A DNA stretch of 64,000 nucleotides from Geosiphon pyriformis (Eukaryota; Glomeromycota; Glomeromycetes; Archaeosporales; Geosiphonaceae). The position numbers and the translations under genes are program-made. This document shows positions 10,700 through 22,328 of this stretch, one piece after another; the first letter of the stretch is position 1, and every line of letters begins with the position of its first letter. The notes under the pieces were generated by a model, which worked only from the letters and a program-made list of their open reading frames with translations, did not search any database and was not told the DNA's origin. The stretch spans positions 124,001 through 188,000 of the forward strand of contig JAAOMT010000523.1 of assembly GCA_016748015.1 (NCBI GenBank), read 5' to 3'.

Positions 10700-12625
10700 G
10701 GAACATTATCCCAATTAAGAAGTCATAATAATCTACTGTTAGTCTGCATCTAATTATTACTAGGGTTTTTCTATCTTTGGTTATAGTCAATCATACAAAG
10801 TCTCGGTAGATTATAGATGAAGTTTTAGTACTGTAGTGCTACTTGAGTTATTGACTGCAATAACTAATAGTAGTTCTAAGATGGTTGTTGAGTATATGTA
10901 ATTGGTTGTGCATATTGGAGTAATAGATACTGAGACACAAAGTATTGGAGTCCTATTGCTTAGAGATACTTTGAGTATTGGTATTAAGTTTTTCAATTCT
11001 GGTCTGCTAATTTTTGTTGGCAATCCTGGACAATAATAACAATTGTGGAAGTTGGAGCTCCAAAATTGTTGTTGTTGTTAATGTTTCTGTTGTTGGTAGT
11101 ACCTACTGTTGTTATTATTTCTTCATTGAGATGGCTAATAAGTTTCTGTGGTACTGGTTAAAAATTCCTCAATTTTCTGAGTTAATTTCTTACTTAATTG
11201 GGTTATTTTTACATCAATGTTCATGGTTTTATTGATGGCTAAATTAACAGCTTGGGTGTAGTTGGCTTTTTGTTCTGCTGATTCAAAATTGCAAGCAAGG
11301 GCAATGGCATCTAGTAGATTTGTCAGATGTTAGAGTTTCATGAATCTTAGGAGACTGTTCCTTAGTCTCTTGATGAATTGATTAAAAACTTGTACTGTAA
11401 TGTAGTAGTTCCTTTCAATTGTCAGTATTTGACAAAAAACTTGGTTGAATCATCCAAGATAAGTAGTCATTGCTTTGTGGTTTTTTTGTTTTATTATGCT
11501 AAATTGATTTTGTAATCTGATAAGAGTATTGGGATTGCAAAAGTATTGTAGAAAAGCAAATTTAAAGATGGTGAAGTCGGTTGGTTTCTTTGTTAGACTT
11601 TAATATCATGAATCTGCAATCTCAGTTAAAAAAATAGCAGTACTTGAATAGCTCTGTCATCATTCCAGTTGTTGGTGTTAATTGCTTTTTTGGCTTCTGC
11701 AATCTACAAGTATGCATTGTTTTCTTTCTCCAAAAATTTTTCTAATTTGACAATACCTTAATAGGCCATAATCTAATGAATAGGTGAAGTTTTATTGGTT
11801 AATACTAAATAATTTGGGATTTGTGTGCTAGGGAGTTCTTCTGGTGTTAATTCTGGTTGTTTTTTTTTGTTAATTTTCCCAATGGGCTGAAGAATAGCTG
11901 TTTCTTTAAAGGGAGTAGTTGATAATTCAGTCAAGAGTTGGATTAATGGTAGTTCTTACATTGATATATTTTCATCTGTTTTATTGATTGTTAGGGTAAG
12001 GTTCCTGAATAATGATTCATATTTTCTTAAAGATCTAGTCCAATTGTAGTGACCCTATAGGTGTTGATTTTTGGGAGTTCATGATGTTTCTGCTTGGGTT
12101 TTCATGGTTGGGTTAAATACAATTCTACTTTTTAGTGTCTGATAATATAATGAAGTTGTTGGGGAAAGAAACCTTGGTTTCTTGTTGATTGTTAAGTAAG
12201 TTTGTTCTTATGTGACTGTTATGCTATTGGGTTCAGACTTATATTTTTCAGGATTAAGCCTTGCTGATTGTTTTACTTAAGGGTAGCATTTTTCTACATA
12301 GTACTCAATATTTTTATTAAGTATATAAAAAGTTTTGGCTATGGTTTGAATAGTGGTATTTATTGAGTGGACTAATAATTTTTGATGAATTTGTTTTTCA
12401 AGTTTCTTAGTGTTTGTTATTTGACCTAGAAAGCAGTCGATTTTTGCATGCAAATAGTCACAAAATTGGTTTTTTGTGATAATGGTTTCTGTGGATATTC
12501 TTAAGTCTTCCTAAAAGTGTTGAAATAATGATTTTTTATATAGAATGTGATTTTTTCCTATTGTTCTAATAGTTACCACTTTTGTGAATCTTTGGGATAC
12601 TTTGTTTCTGTGGATTTTATAATCT
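10700..12625 (-). pseudogene. Gypsy gag relic (copy B)
   Basis: Minus-strand, heavily decayed gag region between LTR B and the protease. Pieces readable on the minus strand correspond to the retrotransposon gag core of the plus-strand copy: sequence around 11230-11600 encodes the gag helical core, including the counterparts of FNQFIRGL and the ALQAIPYF region. No long ORF survives. It is assigned from position (just after the primer-binding site of LTR B) and from piecewise similarity to the copy at 55411-57150. Confidence 0.65.
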
Positions 12626-13035
12626 TACAAAAAACACCAAATGTTATAAGTAAACTTGGTAGGATAGAAAAATAGTAATGTTTGGTGCTTTCAATTATCA
12701 GTAATCCATGTTTTGTGTAATTCTGTTGACTTAGTCTTGATTATCAGTTTCTGAAAGTCTTTTCTACTGGTTGTGAATTTACCTGTTAAGTTTTTTGGTT
12801 ATAAGACACAGAGATTTGGCTTTTACTGATTACAACTTTTTATAAATGTAAGTTATTTTCTCCAAGCTAATAAGTACAGTTATTAGGGTTTAATGTTGTC
12901 TTTTCATCTTTCTGGTAAGCTAACAAGATAATGTTAATATCCAAAACTTAGAAAGAGCTTCTCTTTTTTACTAGGCTATCACAAAATCTATTTTTAAACA
13001 GTCAATTTTACTATATTGTTGCTTTATAAGAGAAA

Positions 13036-13082
13036 ATAAAGAAAAAAATAAAAATAAAATAAAATAAAATAAAATAAAAATA
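13036..13082. repeat. AAAAT pentanucleotide array in LTR B
   Basis: Run of AAAAT/TAAAA units inside the LTR. The equivalent place in LTR A (16665-16712) has the same array, and the other LTRs have T-rich TTTTATTTTC there. This suggests slippage from a shared T-rich precursor. Confidence 0.85.
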
Positions 13083-13489
13083 AAAGAAAATAAATTAGTA
13101 TCATCAATCACTATAATCAAAAGCAACTGGTCCAAATTATTAATAGTTTGAGGCAGTTATACTAAGAGCATTTGTCCTGAAACAAAGATACAAAACAATG
13201 ATTAATTCATGTAAGTTTTACAAAGTTTGAAAACATGAATTCGTGATTCTAATTTCTTAATAATTAATTTATTTCAGAAAATGAATATGGAATAAAATAA
13301 ATAATAAAAGGGGTAAGGATATTTGATTTTTGTTTAGTGGTTTATATCTAAGTGTTTGTCTTTTTTTTATCTTTCTCAATTACTTATTTTTATATATTTT
13401 TTTGGTTTTACAGAATTGCTTTCTAATTGTTTTATTATTGCTAACTATTGCTTTGCTATTTTTGTAATTGCTTTGTTTTTCTACATTAT

Positions 13490-13645
13490 TACTAGTTATT
13501 CTATATTATATATTATCTGGTGTTATTACATGTTATTCTGTGTTATTCCACATTATAATGTATTATCCTGTGTTATCCTAAGTTATAACATGTTATCCAA
13601 TGTTATTGCATGCTATTCTGTGTTATGTCACATTTTGGTTATGTT
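13490..13645. repeat. Degenerate short tandem repeat (TGTTATnnCA type)
   Basis: About a dozen loosely spaced copies of TGTTAT or TATTAT followed by a short variable spacer, in the U3 part of LTR B. It accounts for the low-complexity hydrophobic frame in this stretch, which is not a gene. Confidence 0.7.
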
Positions 13646-13684
13646 TCTTCATAACTTTGGATCAGTTTTTCTACTTGGGTAACA

Positions 13685-16313
13685 ATGGTTGTTGCTATTG
13701 TTGTTAATTGATAATATAACTTTTAACTTTCTTTGTAAATTGGTCAATTTTTTTTTCAGCTGCTAAGCTGGTTTCTCCAATAGCAAGATTTACAAATTTT
13801 GTTTAGTTTGTTTTTTTTATAGTCATTTCATAATACTTTGCATGTTGTATGACTGTAGCTAAATCTGCTGGAGCATAAGAGCAAACTTTTTTGATTAATT
13901 TATCTTTTAATTCTGCAATAAATTGATCCAAAATTTGAGCATTGGAGTAATAGTTATTGGTTTTCAATTGTCAAATTTGTCTAAAGAGTTTGTTAAATCT
14001 TTTAAGATAAGTTATAACAGTTTTAGATGATTCTTGTTTAATATTGTAAAAGCAATTTTAGAGAGTGATAGAAATGTTGTTGTTAGTAAATTGCTTCAAG
14101 AAAGCATCTTTGAATACTTGCCAGTTTTCAAAAAGATCATCTAAGTTTTCAAACCATTTTTCTGCTGTTTTTTGAAGAAAGAATGGGATTGCTTTTAGCA
14201 TTTTTGCTGCAGTCTATCTATTTACATTTTCTGTTTTTTGGATTTTATCAAGTTATTCTTGTGGGCTGGTGTTAGCATCTTTTGTTGTAAATTTAGTAAT
14301 TTTTACAATGTATGTAGTTGTCATTTTTTCTTTATTTTTGGTAGTTTCTTTTTGTTTTAATTTAGTTTTTTTACTTTTTAAGTTCTTTAAATAATTACTT
14401 TGATTTTTTTCTAAGTAATCAAAAAAATTAGTGCTGGTTAATATTGGTTTCTGCTCTTAAGTAGGATTTTTAAGTGACTAAAAATCTTTTAATCTTGAAA
14501 ACTGGATAAGTGGTAAATTAAGAGTTTGCAATTGAACAAGTGAAATTGAAAATAGTGTAATAAAAAGTGATAATTTAATACTGGTTTCTTGTTCAGGTGT
14601 TTGCAAGTGTTTGACAGTTGTTTTTGGTGTGTTGTAAATTGTATAACTAACCTGAAGTTTTTTCTTCTGTTTTTTGCTGTTTTTTGGTTCTAATTCAAAG
14701 TTAAAAAAGTATTTGGACTGTATTGGGTATTTTTTTTTACAATACTGAATAATATTAAAGTTAAGTTTTTGGAAGTAAGTGTCAAGTGTTTTACTGTTAA
14801 GGTCTTCAGTTCTTAAGTGAGAATAGTACAATAAATTTTTATAGAGGCTGTCTCTAACTTTTAAAATATTGTAATCTCCAAAAAGATAATTGTTGATGCA
14901 GTTCTTAATATATTGGTATAGTGATTTCTTAAAAATTTCAATTTTGTCTTGGATGTTAAATCTTTGTTTGCAGTGAGTTTAAATTAACTGATAATACTCT
15001 AGAGTTGTTGTGTCTGGTGTGATTGTCATTTTGAAGTTGTTATTGCTGTGTTATTTCTGTAAGAGAGCACTAAATATTATTGGAGATTTTTGGTCTCTTT
15101 TTTTGAATTGCTGTTAATGTCTGTTGGTTGTAAATTCACATTTTCTGGAAGTAGTTGAACCTCCAATAACTGAATTTATCTTCAAATTATTTCTTATAAT
15201 TTGAACTGCTGGGCTTATAAGTGGAATGGCCAATTCTATGTCAATTATTTTATGTAGTTACATTGTAGTAAACATTAACTCTTTCCCAGGAATTGCTTGT
15301 CTAAAAGCTTACTAAAAATGTGTAGTTACTTTGCTATAAAAATCAACTTTTTTACAGAAATTTTGTCTGTAGACTACTCTAATGTTTGTAATAAAAAAAG
15401 TAAAAGAAAATAAAAGAAATGTAAAAGTAATAAAATTTTGTTAAAGAAATCGTTTTCTATTTAGGCCTGGCATTATTAACAGATTATTGAAATTAATAGC
15501 TAATCAATTTCAAAATGTTAGTTAAGTTTTTGTGAATTTCAAGAGTAATAATTAAGAAATTTGGTTTTCAAATATTTAATTTTTATTTAATTTTGTAGAG
15601 ATGTAAAAGATGATTTGTTCTAATTAAGATATCTAAAAATAAGATATACTTTCTTGAAAAGAAAATCTCTTCTTTTATACAACTTGTTATAGCATTAGTT
15701 TTTGAACTTGTACTTTTTTTTTGCTATAATTTTGGCAAACTAAAGATACATTTTGGCAAACTACAAGTTATTTTTATAAACTATTAATTATTTCAGCCAA
15801 TTTCTATCCATTTCGACGAATTTTGACTATATTAAATGATTCAAAGTATTGTGTAATTTGATCATTTTAATTTTTATGATACAAATTAGATTATTAATTA
15901 AATAATAATATTTAATAATTTGATTAACTAATAAGTAATAATTAAAATAATAATAATATATACTAATTAATGCTAAGAATTAAAAAAATAATTTCATGTT
16001 AATTAGTAGCTAAAATTTTATTAATAACAGTATAGTACTCTGGAGTAATTTATTATAGAAATTGTTAAGTGCTGTTTCTGAATTTCTTTGTTCTTCCAAG
16101 TAAGATTTAATTTTTTTGTTAATGTAAAAGTTAAAAGTTGATTCTGCTGACCAATAGTTATTTGTTAATCTTAAGTGAGTTTGATAATGTTGGAATAAAG
16201 CTTTCATAAATCCTAAGTAATTTGTCTCTATTTTTTCTGATTTTGCTACTGTTTTTAATAATTGTTATTGGTGCTGGTTTTCTGCTAGATTATACCTTAC
16301 AGAAAGCACCAAA
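13685..16313 (-). pseudogene. Gypsy gag relic (copy A)
   Basis: Minus-strand gag following LTR A. The N-terminal segment at 16010-16207 reads ALFQHYQTHLRLTNNYWSAE, clearly the counterpart of the start of the plus-strand gag at 55411. Further on come TPEQET (near 14590) and, near 13860-14060, the gag core with QILDQFIAELKDKLIKKV and PADLATVIQHAKYYE. It breaks off after YIIN at 13684, where LTR B begins, so copy A retains no pol. Stops interrupt it repeatedly. Gag proteins coat the element RNA; this one is not functional. Confidence 0.82.
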
Positions 16314-17223
16314 TATTATAGGTAATTATTTGGAGTGTTGGTATAAATAACAAACTCATAACTTGGTATTCAATAGCTTAATAATATTGGTAATATTTAA
16401 AGATTTTGGTAATCTAAAAGTTTTGGTTGAGTTTTTTGTATAATAAACAAAGATTTAATAATTGTTTCAGTACTCTCTCAGAAGCTTATTTCGTGAATTT
16501 TTTTTTCCAGCATGGTGACTGGTTTAATCTGGCAGTTATGTTCTTTTGATAAGCTATCCTTAAATTTTCATTCTTATTTCTGGGTTTTTTATTAAGCTAT
16601 TCTTAACATCAATAATTTAGCATTTTAATTTCTTTAATCAGTTAGTAAAACAACAAAACAAAACAAAAATAAAATAAAAATAAAATAAAATAAAATAAAA
16701 TAAAATAAAAAATTAGTATTCTATTAATAGCTATGATCAAGAGCTATTAATCCAGTGTGATTAAGTATTAAATTCTATTAACATAAAGTATTAATAGAAT
16801 AGAAGTAATTTTAATATTCTTTAATCAAATAATAATAACATGAATTTAGATAATAATTAATATTTTATTAATATATGATTTAATTCTACTTTAAGTTATA
16901 GAAAACTATTTTTTAAAGAAAGAGGTATGGAATAATTATTGATTTTGTGAATAATAATTTTGACTTGATTCTTTCTTTTCTGTTTTTAATATTCTTACTA
17001 TATATACATAATTAATATTATATAAAAATTTTTATATTTTTTTAATTCTTTTAGCCAAAAATTCTGAAATTCTTGGAATCTTGTAAATTCTTGAGAAAAA
17101 TTCTGAAATTTCTATACTTCTGCAATTTCTTAAAAAGAATCCTGAAATTTTTTTTTATTATGTCTAATTTTAATTAGTTATTTTATCTTTTTATTAAGAA
17201 TTCCTAAATTTTTATAAGTAACA
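16314..17223 (-). mobile_element. Gypsy 5' LTR of copy A, minus orientation
   Basis: On the minus strand it begins TGTTACTTATAAAAATTTAGG (17223) and ends CCTATAATA (16314), followed by TTTGGTGCTTTCTGTAAGG as primer-binding segment. It contains the GGATTC/GAATTTC motif block (about 17050-17190) and an AAAAT array (16665-16712). About 910 bases long. The terminal CA has mutated to TA. Its outer flank (17224 on) is a LINE ORF1 relic. Confidence 0.85.
16665..16712. repeat. AAAAT pentanucleotide array in LTR A
   Basis: Run of AAAAT/TAAAA units inside the LTR, in the position equivalent to the array in LTR B. Confidence 0.85.
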
Positions 17224-18710
17224 ACATTCAAAACTAGGCTGGAAAATTATTGGCCCAAATATATTCAACTTTTTAGTCAGTTGGTTAACTTGCTCTGCAA
17301 GACTAGTAAAACTGTGCTCAAAAGTAATAAATTTATTATTTATTGTCTTTAATACTAGCAGAAAAGACTTTATTTCTAAGGAAAAGCCAAAACTTAAAAG
17401 ATTATTTTGTATTAAAAAAAAAATAAAGATTTATCAACAACTTTCACTTAAAAAATACTACTAAAAGATATTAAATGAGCTATAAAAACTAATTACTTAG
17501 CATAAATAATGACCAATCTGCTTTTATTTGCTTCAGAAAACATTTTACAAGATAAACTACCAAAAAAAACTTTTTTATTAACAGTACAACTTAATAAAAT
17601 ATGATTTAAGTTCTTATACTTAGCATACTTGACTAAGTTTAAACAAGACTAATACATATTAACACTCTTAAGTACTGGTATAGTTTCTATGATAGTATTT
17701 AATAAAACCTTAATTTAAAACACACTACAGCATATTTGATTTTAATATATGTAATTAAATATCAGTTAATAATACAAGTTTTTTTTACTTACCAATTTAA
17801 TAAAATTTTATATATTATAAGTAATTGTATTTATTAATAATATGAAAAAAAATGCTCTATTATAGTTTTTTGTATTTTATGTTTTTTTGTCTATATTAGT
17901 CTTAACAACTCTTATAGCATTTTTTTTAATTAAAATAGACTATTTTATTATAGTTAAATTAGCATAATTAGATTGCTTAAATTTAACAACAGCTTTTTGC
18001 CACAGTTCTATTAATTGTATTTTAATTAACTTAATACTCTAAATCTAAAAAGCACAGTATACATAGTCTTTACAAAAGTTTTTATAGAAATTTTTTTAAT
18101 TATTATAGCCTAATTTAAATACATTACAAATTTTTTAAGATTAATGTTTACTAAGATATTCTTAGCTTTTACCAAATTTGTTACTTGTGTTATACTAAAT
18201 TCAAAAGTGAATATAGTTTTAATAATATTAGCAAATTTTAAGAGGGTAAATGTTTTTCTAAAATTATTGATTTTTGAAAACAATTTTCTGATCACAGTAA
18301 GTTTTTCTTAAGATAATTTTTTATTAATTTTGTCTAAACCAATATTTAAAGCAAAAGACTTTCTAACAGACATATTAACCAGATTTTTTAGAAAAAAAAA
18401 ATCAAAAAAGATATCTAATAAAACATTATTATCATTATTACTTAAAAAATTAATATTTTTTAAAGATATTTTTAGAGTTTTCTTGGTTTGTAATTATGTG
18501 TTTTTTGGCATTTGATTAGAATTTTTTACATTAAAAGTATTTTTTTTGCTATAATTTACATTAATCTCTTTTACCAAAAACTCTTTTTTTATGTTAATAT
18601 TATTAAACTCAATAATATTATTAGTTTTAGAGTCTCAAAAGTGACTAATTAATTTTTTGGTAAACACTTTTTTATTAACAATATTATCTTTTAAAACATT
18701 ATCTTTTTTT
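17224..18710 (-). pseudogene. LINE ORF1 relic
   Basis: Minus-strand remnants collinear with ORF1 of the plus-strand LINE (50822-52681). VRKSFALNIGLDKI followed by VIRKLFSKINNFRKTF (18110-18360) corresponds to VRKSFILDINLSTVEEK and YIRKIFSSVNGFGRTT there. Near 17224-17340 EHSFTSLAEQVNQLTKKL corresponds to EHSLELLMDWVSGILKKL. The frame is riddled with stops and very AT-rich, more decayed than the plus-strand copy. It may be the missing 5' half of the LINE at 2211-6813, separated from it by the Gypsy insertions and a deletion. Confidence 0.78.
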
Positions 18711-19779
18711 TTAATAGAATAAATTTGTTATTAATATCAAAGCCAAAACTCTTAATAAATTTTTTTATAATAGCAATATTATTATATTTTTTTTTGTAAT
18801 TAGTTGGTTTTTATATTTAAATAATAGTAATATATTTAATTTTTTAAATTATTTATATTAAAGCTTTTAAATATATTAATAATATTTGATTTAAAATATA
18901 AATAATAATATTAAATTGAATTGTACAAATTAAAAAATAATTGGTTTATATATATATTTAACAAAAATTTTACATAAAAAATTATTTTAATAATTAATTA
19001 AAAAAAAAAATTTAAATTATATATTCTTATATATATTTAATTTTAGTTAAAAAATTGTTTATTCTTAATTAATATGTATATAAATAGATGTTTTATTAGA
19101 TATTTTTGTGGTTTTTTTTAAGTTTTATAGTTATTATATTATTTTAAAAATTATAATAATATTTACACAATAATAACCAAAAATATGATGTTTAAAACTT
19201 AATTAATCAAGTTTTCGGAAATTTTTTCATATTTAATCTAATTTTTAAATTTTGTTTGTAATTTAGCATTTAGTTATTAAAACTAAATTTGAATTTTTAA
19301 TGTTAAATTAAGATTTAAGTACAAAAAAATGAAATTAATTAGCAATAATATATTTGTAATTATTAATATAAATAAATATTTTTGTGTTTATAATTAAAAA
19401 AATGGATAATAAAAAGTATTTTATGTTATTTGGAATTAAATGAACTTTTGCTTATTGATCTTATTTAATATAGTGAGCAAAAAAAATTAATTATAAAAAT
19501 ATAATGTAGTTTAAATCAACTTGGGTGGTTGGTAATTGGGCCACATTTGTTATTGCAGAAAAAAAAAAGTTAAGCTTATTATAATGAACAATATGAAATT
19601 TTTTGCTTTAGTAAACAACAAACACTGTAATTAATAATATATAACTAAACATATAAAAATTGTATTTATCCTAAATTGTATTATCAAAAGAAAATCATAA
19701 ATATATTAAGCTGATAGTTATTTTCGCATTTTCGTAATCCAACTTGTGAGAATAAACCTGACCCCTGCAATTTTGAACA
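18711..19779. other. Very AT-rich intergenic region upstream of CRY-DASH
   Basis: More than a kilobase of almost pure A/T with many short homopolymer runs. It may hold the extreme 5' part of the LINE ORF1 relic, and the last 100 to 200 bases should contain the CRY-DASH promoter. I see no gene. Confidence 0.6.
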
Positions 19780-21654
19780 ATGACAGCAAAGCAATTGGTC
19801 ATTTGCCTATTAAGAAACGACTTACGCGTACATGATAACCCTGTGTTTTATCATGCATGTCGCGTTTTTGGAGTCACTCACATATTGCCAGTTTATTGCT
19901 TTGATCCTCGTCAAGTAGATCTGGCAAGGCTTACAGATGACATTATTACCACTCATCAATCTCCCACGACCCATTATTTTGGCTTTGAACGTTGCGGAAA
20001 ATGGAAAGAAAAGTGAGAAGGTTTTAAAGTTTTTGATTATTATATACATTAAAATAACTTCAAATATTAAAATTGTATTTTCAAGATTCCTACTGGAAAG
20101 TGTTCTTGATGTAAAGAAACAACTTCAAAAGCGCAGTAGTGATTTGTTGATTAGATATGGGAAACCAGAAGAATTGATTCCTTCTTTGGTGGAAAAGCTT
20201 TCTAAAGAATATCGTGTATTGGGAGTTTATTTGCAAAAAGAGGTAATTCTCATATTTTACTTTCGCTGCTTAAAATTATTCATTTATCTGTTAGTAATTC
20301 ATCTCAACGCTTAGGTAACAGACGAAGAAACACATGTTGAGAAATCACTTGCTCAACGCCTCAGGATACCACTTAAATTGTTTACTGGAGCAACCTTATT
20401 TCATCGAGATGATTTACCATTTGATCTCAAACATTTACCAGATGTTTTTACACAATTCCGAAAACGTGTTGAAGCTTTGGGGGAAAGAATGGTCAGACCA
20501 TTATTGGACCTACCAACAAAATTCCCTGACTTTCCGGATCTCTCTAAATTGTTCGAAAATAAGTTTCAAGAAGAGATCGAAGAGATTTCCATTAATTTCG
20601 AAAATCTTATTTCAGCAAAATTTCATTCAAAATCTGTAATACCTTTCTTGGGTGGTGAATCATCTGCTCTCTTACGTCTCAATCATTATCTCACGCCATT
20701 AACTTCTCCCAAAGGATCAGCCCCTATTTCTACTTATAAGAAAACGCGTAACAATCTTCTCGGAACAGATTATTCTACTAAATTCTCACCCTTTCTTGCG
20801 TTCGGTTGTTTATCACCAAGATTAATTCATCACAAAATTGCTGAATATGAAAGATACCATCAAGGCGAAACTGAATCTACCTATTGGGTCAGGTTTGAAT
20901 TGCTATGGCGAGATTATTTTAGATTTATCGCGGAAAAATATGGAAATTCTTTGTTTTTTCGGAATGGATTTGTTGGCCTACAGCAAAATAATATGAATTC
21001 TAAACAAGATACATGGATTAAAGATATGAATTTATTTAAAAAATGGCGAGATGGCGTGACGGGAATTCCATGGGTGGATGCAAATATGCGAGAGCTCAAA
21101 GAAACTGGGTAGGGATCATATTGGAAAAAATTTTAAATTTCTCGTTCTAAACTTTTATCTTTTAGATTCATGAGCAATCGAGGTCGTCAGAATGTAGGAA
21201 GTTTTCTCAGTAAAGATTTGCACGTTGATTGGAGAATGGGTGCTGAATGGTTCGAGTCTGTGTTAGTAGACCATGATGTTTGTTCAAATTATGGTAACTG
21301 GCAATATGGTAAGTTTTCTCAATTAACATTATTTATTCATAAAAAAATGGGAATTGAAGATTTTCTTTATTCTTAAAAATAGTTGCTGGCGTGGGCAATG
21401 ATCCTCGCGATGACCGGCATTTTAACATGTTGAAGCAAGCCAAGGATTATGATCCATTTGGTGATTATATACGCGTTTGGTGTCCAGAGCTTTTACGCGT
21501 TCCTGCTGATAAAATACATGCGCCATGGTCCTTAAATCGTCAGGAACAAGAACAATATAATTGTGTGATAGGAATTGATTATCCTGAGCCTATAATAATG
21601 TTAAAGTTATGGGAAAGACATTGGAAGGAGCGAGCAGACAGAAAAAGAAGATAA
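19780..21654 (+). CDS. CRYD: Cryptochrome DASH (photolyase/cryptochrome family)
   Basis: CRY-DASH proteins bind FAD and an antenna chromophore and repair cyclobutane pyrimidine dimers in single-stranded or looped DNA under blue light; in fungi some also act in light responses. Five exons: 19780-20012, 20086-20242, 20315-21108, 21166-21308 and 21383-21654, all GT-AG, giving 532 residues. The N-terminal Rossmann-type domain starts [20 protein letters not shown]. The FAD domain shows [48 protein letters not shown] with [25 protein letters not shown] and [20 protein letters not shown]. These last motifs separate DASH from class I/II photolyases. The C-terminus is short and basic (ERADRKRR). Complete and apparently intact. 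Confidence 0.95.
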
Positions 21655-22328
21655 TAACAATAAGTGGTTATCTCGAATGTGTAAATCTTTTTTGACTCTT
21701 TTAAATAGACTATTTAATTGTGAAATGAAAATTTGGTGGACACATTTTTAATATGGGTAGTAATTTTCAAAATTATCAAATGGGCAAAAATTGTCTGGTA
21801 AGAGTCATGGTTTTTCCGTTAATATTCTTAAGGGTGACAATTAATTGTACCTTTCAAATACAAGATACATAATTGAAAAGGGAGAAAGGAGGATATTGTA
21901 AGATTTTGGCTAACTGCTGTCCGTTTATAACTCACTCGAGATTATTTGGTTTTCCCTATTCGGATTTTATATTTGCTTAATTATGAATATGCCTTAATAA
22001 AACATGATAACTCAAGTAATTAACTATCTTTTGAGTGAGTCATTTGGTCTTCTCAAAAAAGTTACTGACACAAAAACCTCTAATTAGCTACCCGACTACT
22101 AAAAAACGTAAGACGAAAAGTTTATCATCATCCACATTCATTCCCCTTCCTGTTTTTGGTTGAGATATTTTGATGACTGTACAGAGTGAGAATGAGAATG
22201 ATGTACATGAATGATGGCTGGTATGAGATTTGACGCTTGAATACTGGATGGATGGTGAATAATTGTAATATTTACTCATGAATGTAAACCATTAATCAAA
22301 GGCTCCAAGGATCTATGATTTTATTAAT
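21655..22328. other. Intergenic, convergent 3' ends
   Basis: 674 bases between the stops of CRY-DASH and the Nab3-like gene. Only 3' untranslated sequence is expected. I see no conserved coding segment. Confidence 0.6.

Larger units (their letters stand above)
12642..13684 (-). mobile_element. Gypsy 5' LTR of copy B, minus orientation
   Basis: On the minus strand it starts TGTTACCCAAGTAG (at 13684) and ends CTTATAACA (at 12642), followed by TTTGGTGTTTTTTG, which matches the primer-binding segment after the intact 5' LTR at 55348. Its R/U5 side resembles the other LTRs, including the segment around 13100-13150 and an AAAAT pentanucleotide array. The U3 side (13490-13640) instead carries a repeat of GTGTTATTCCACATTAT-like units not seen in the other copies. 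It appears to be inserted in, or joined to, the gag of copy A. Confidence 0.8.

Noticed and set aside
13356-13682. 108-residue hydrophobic plus-strand ORF
   Set aside because: Lies entirely in LTR B and its tandem repeat; composition is low-complexity and there is no conserved motif.
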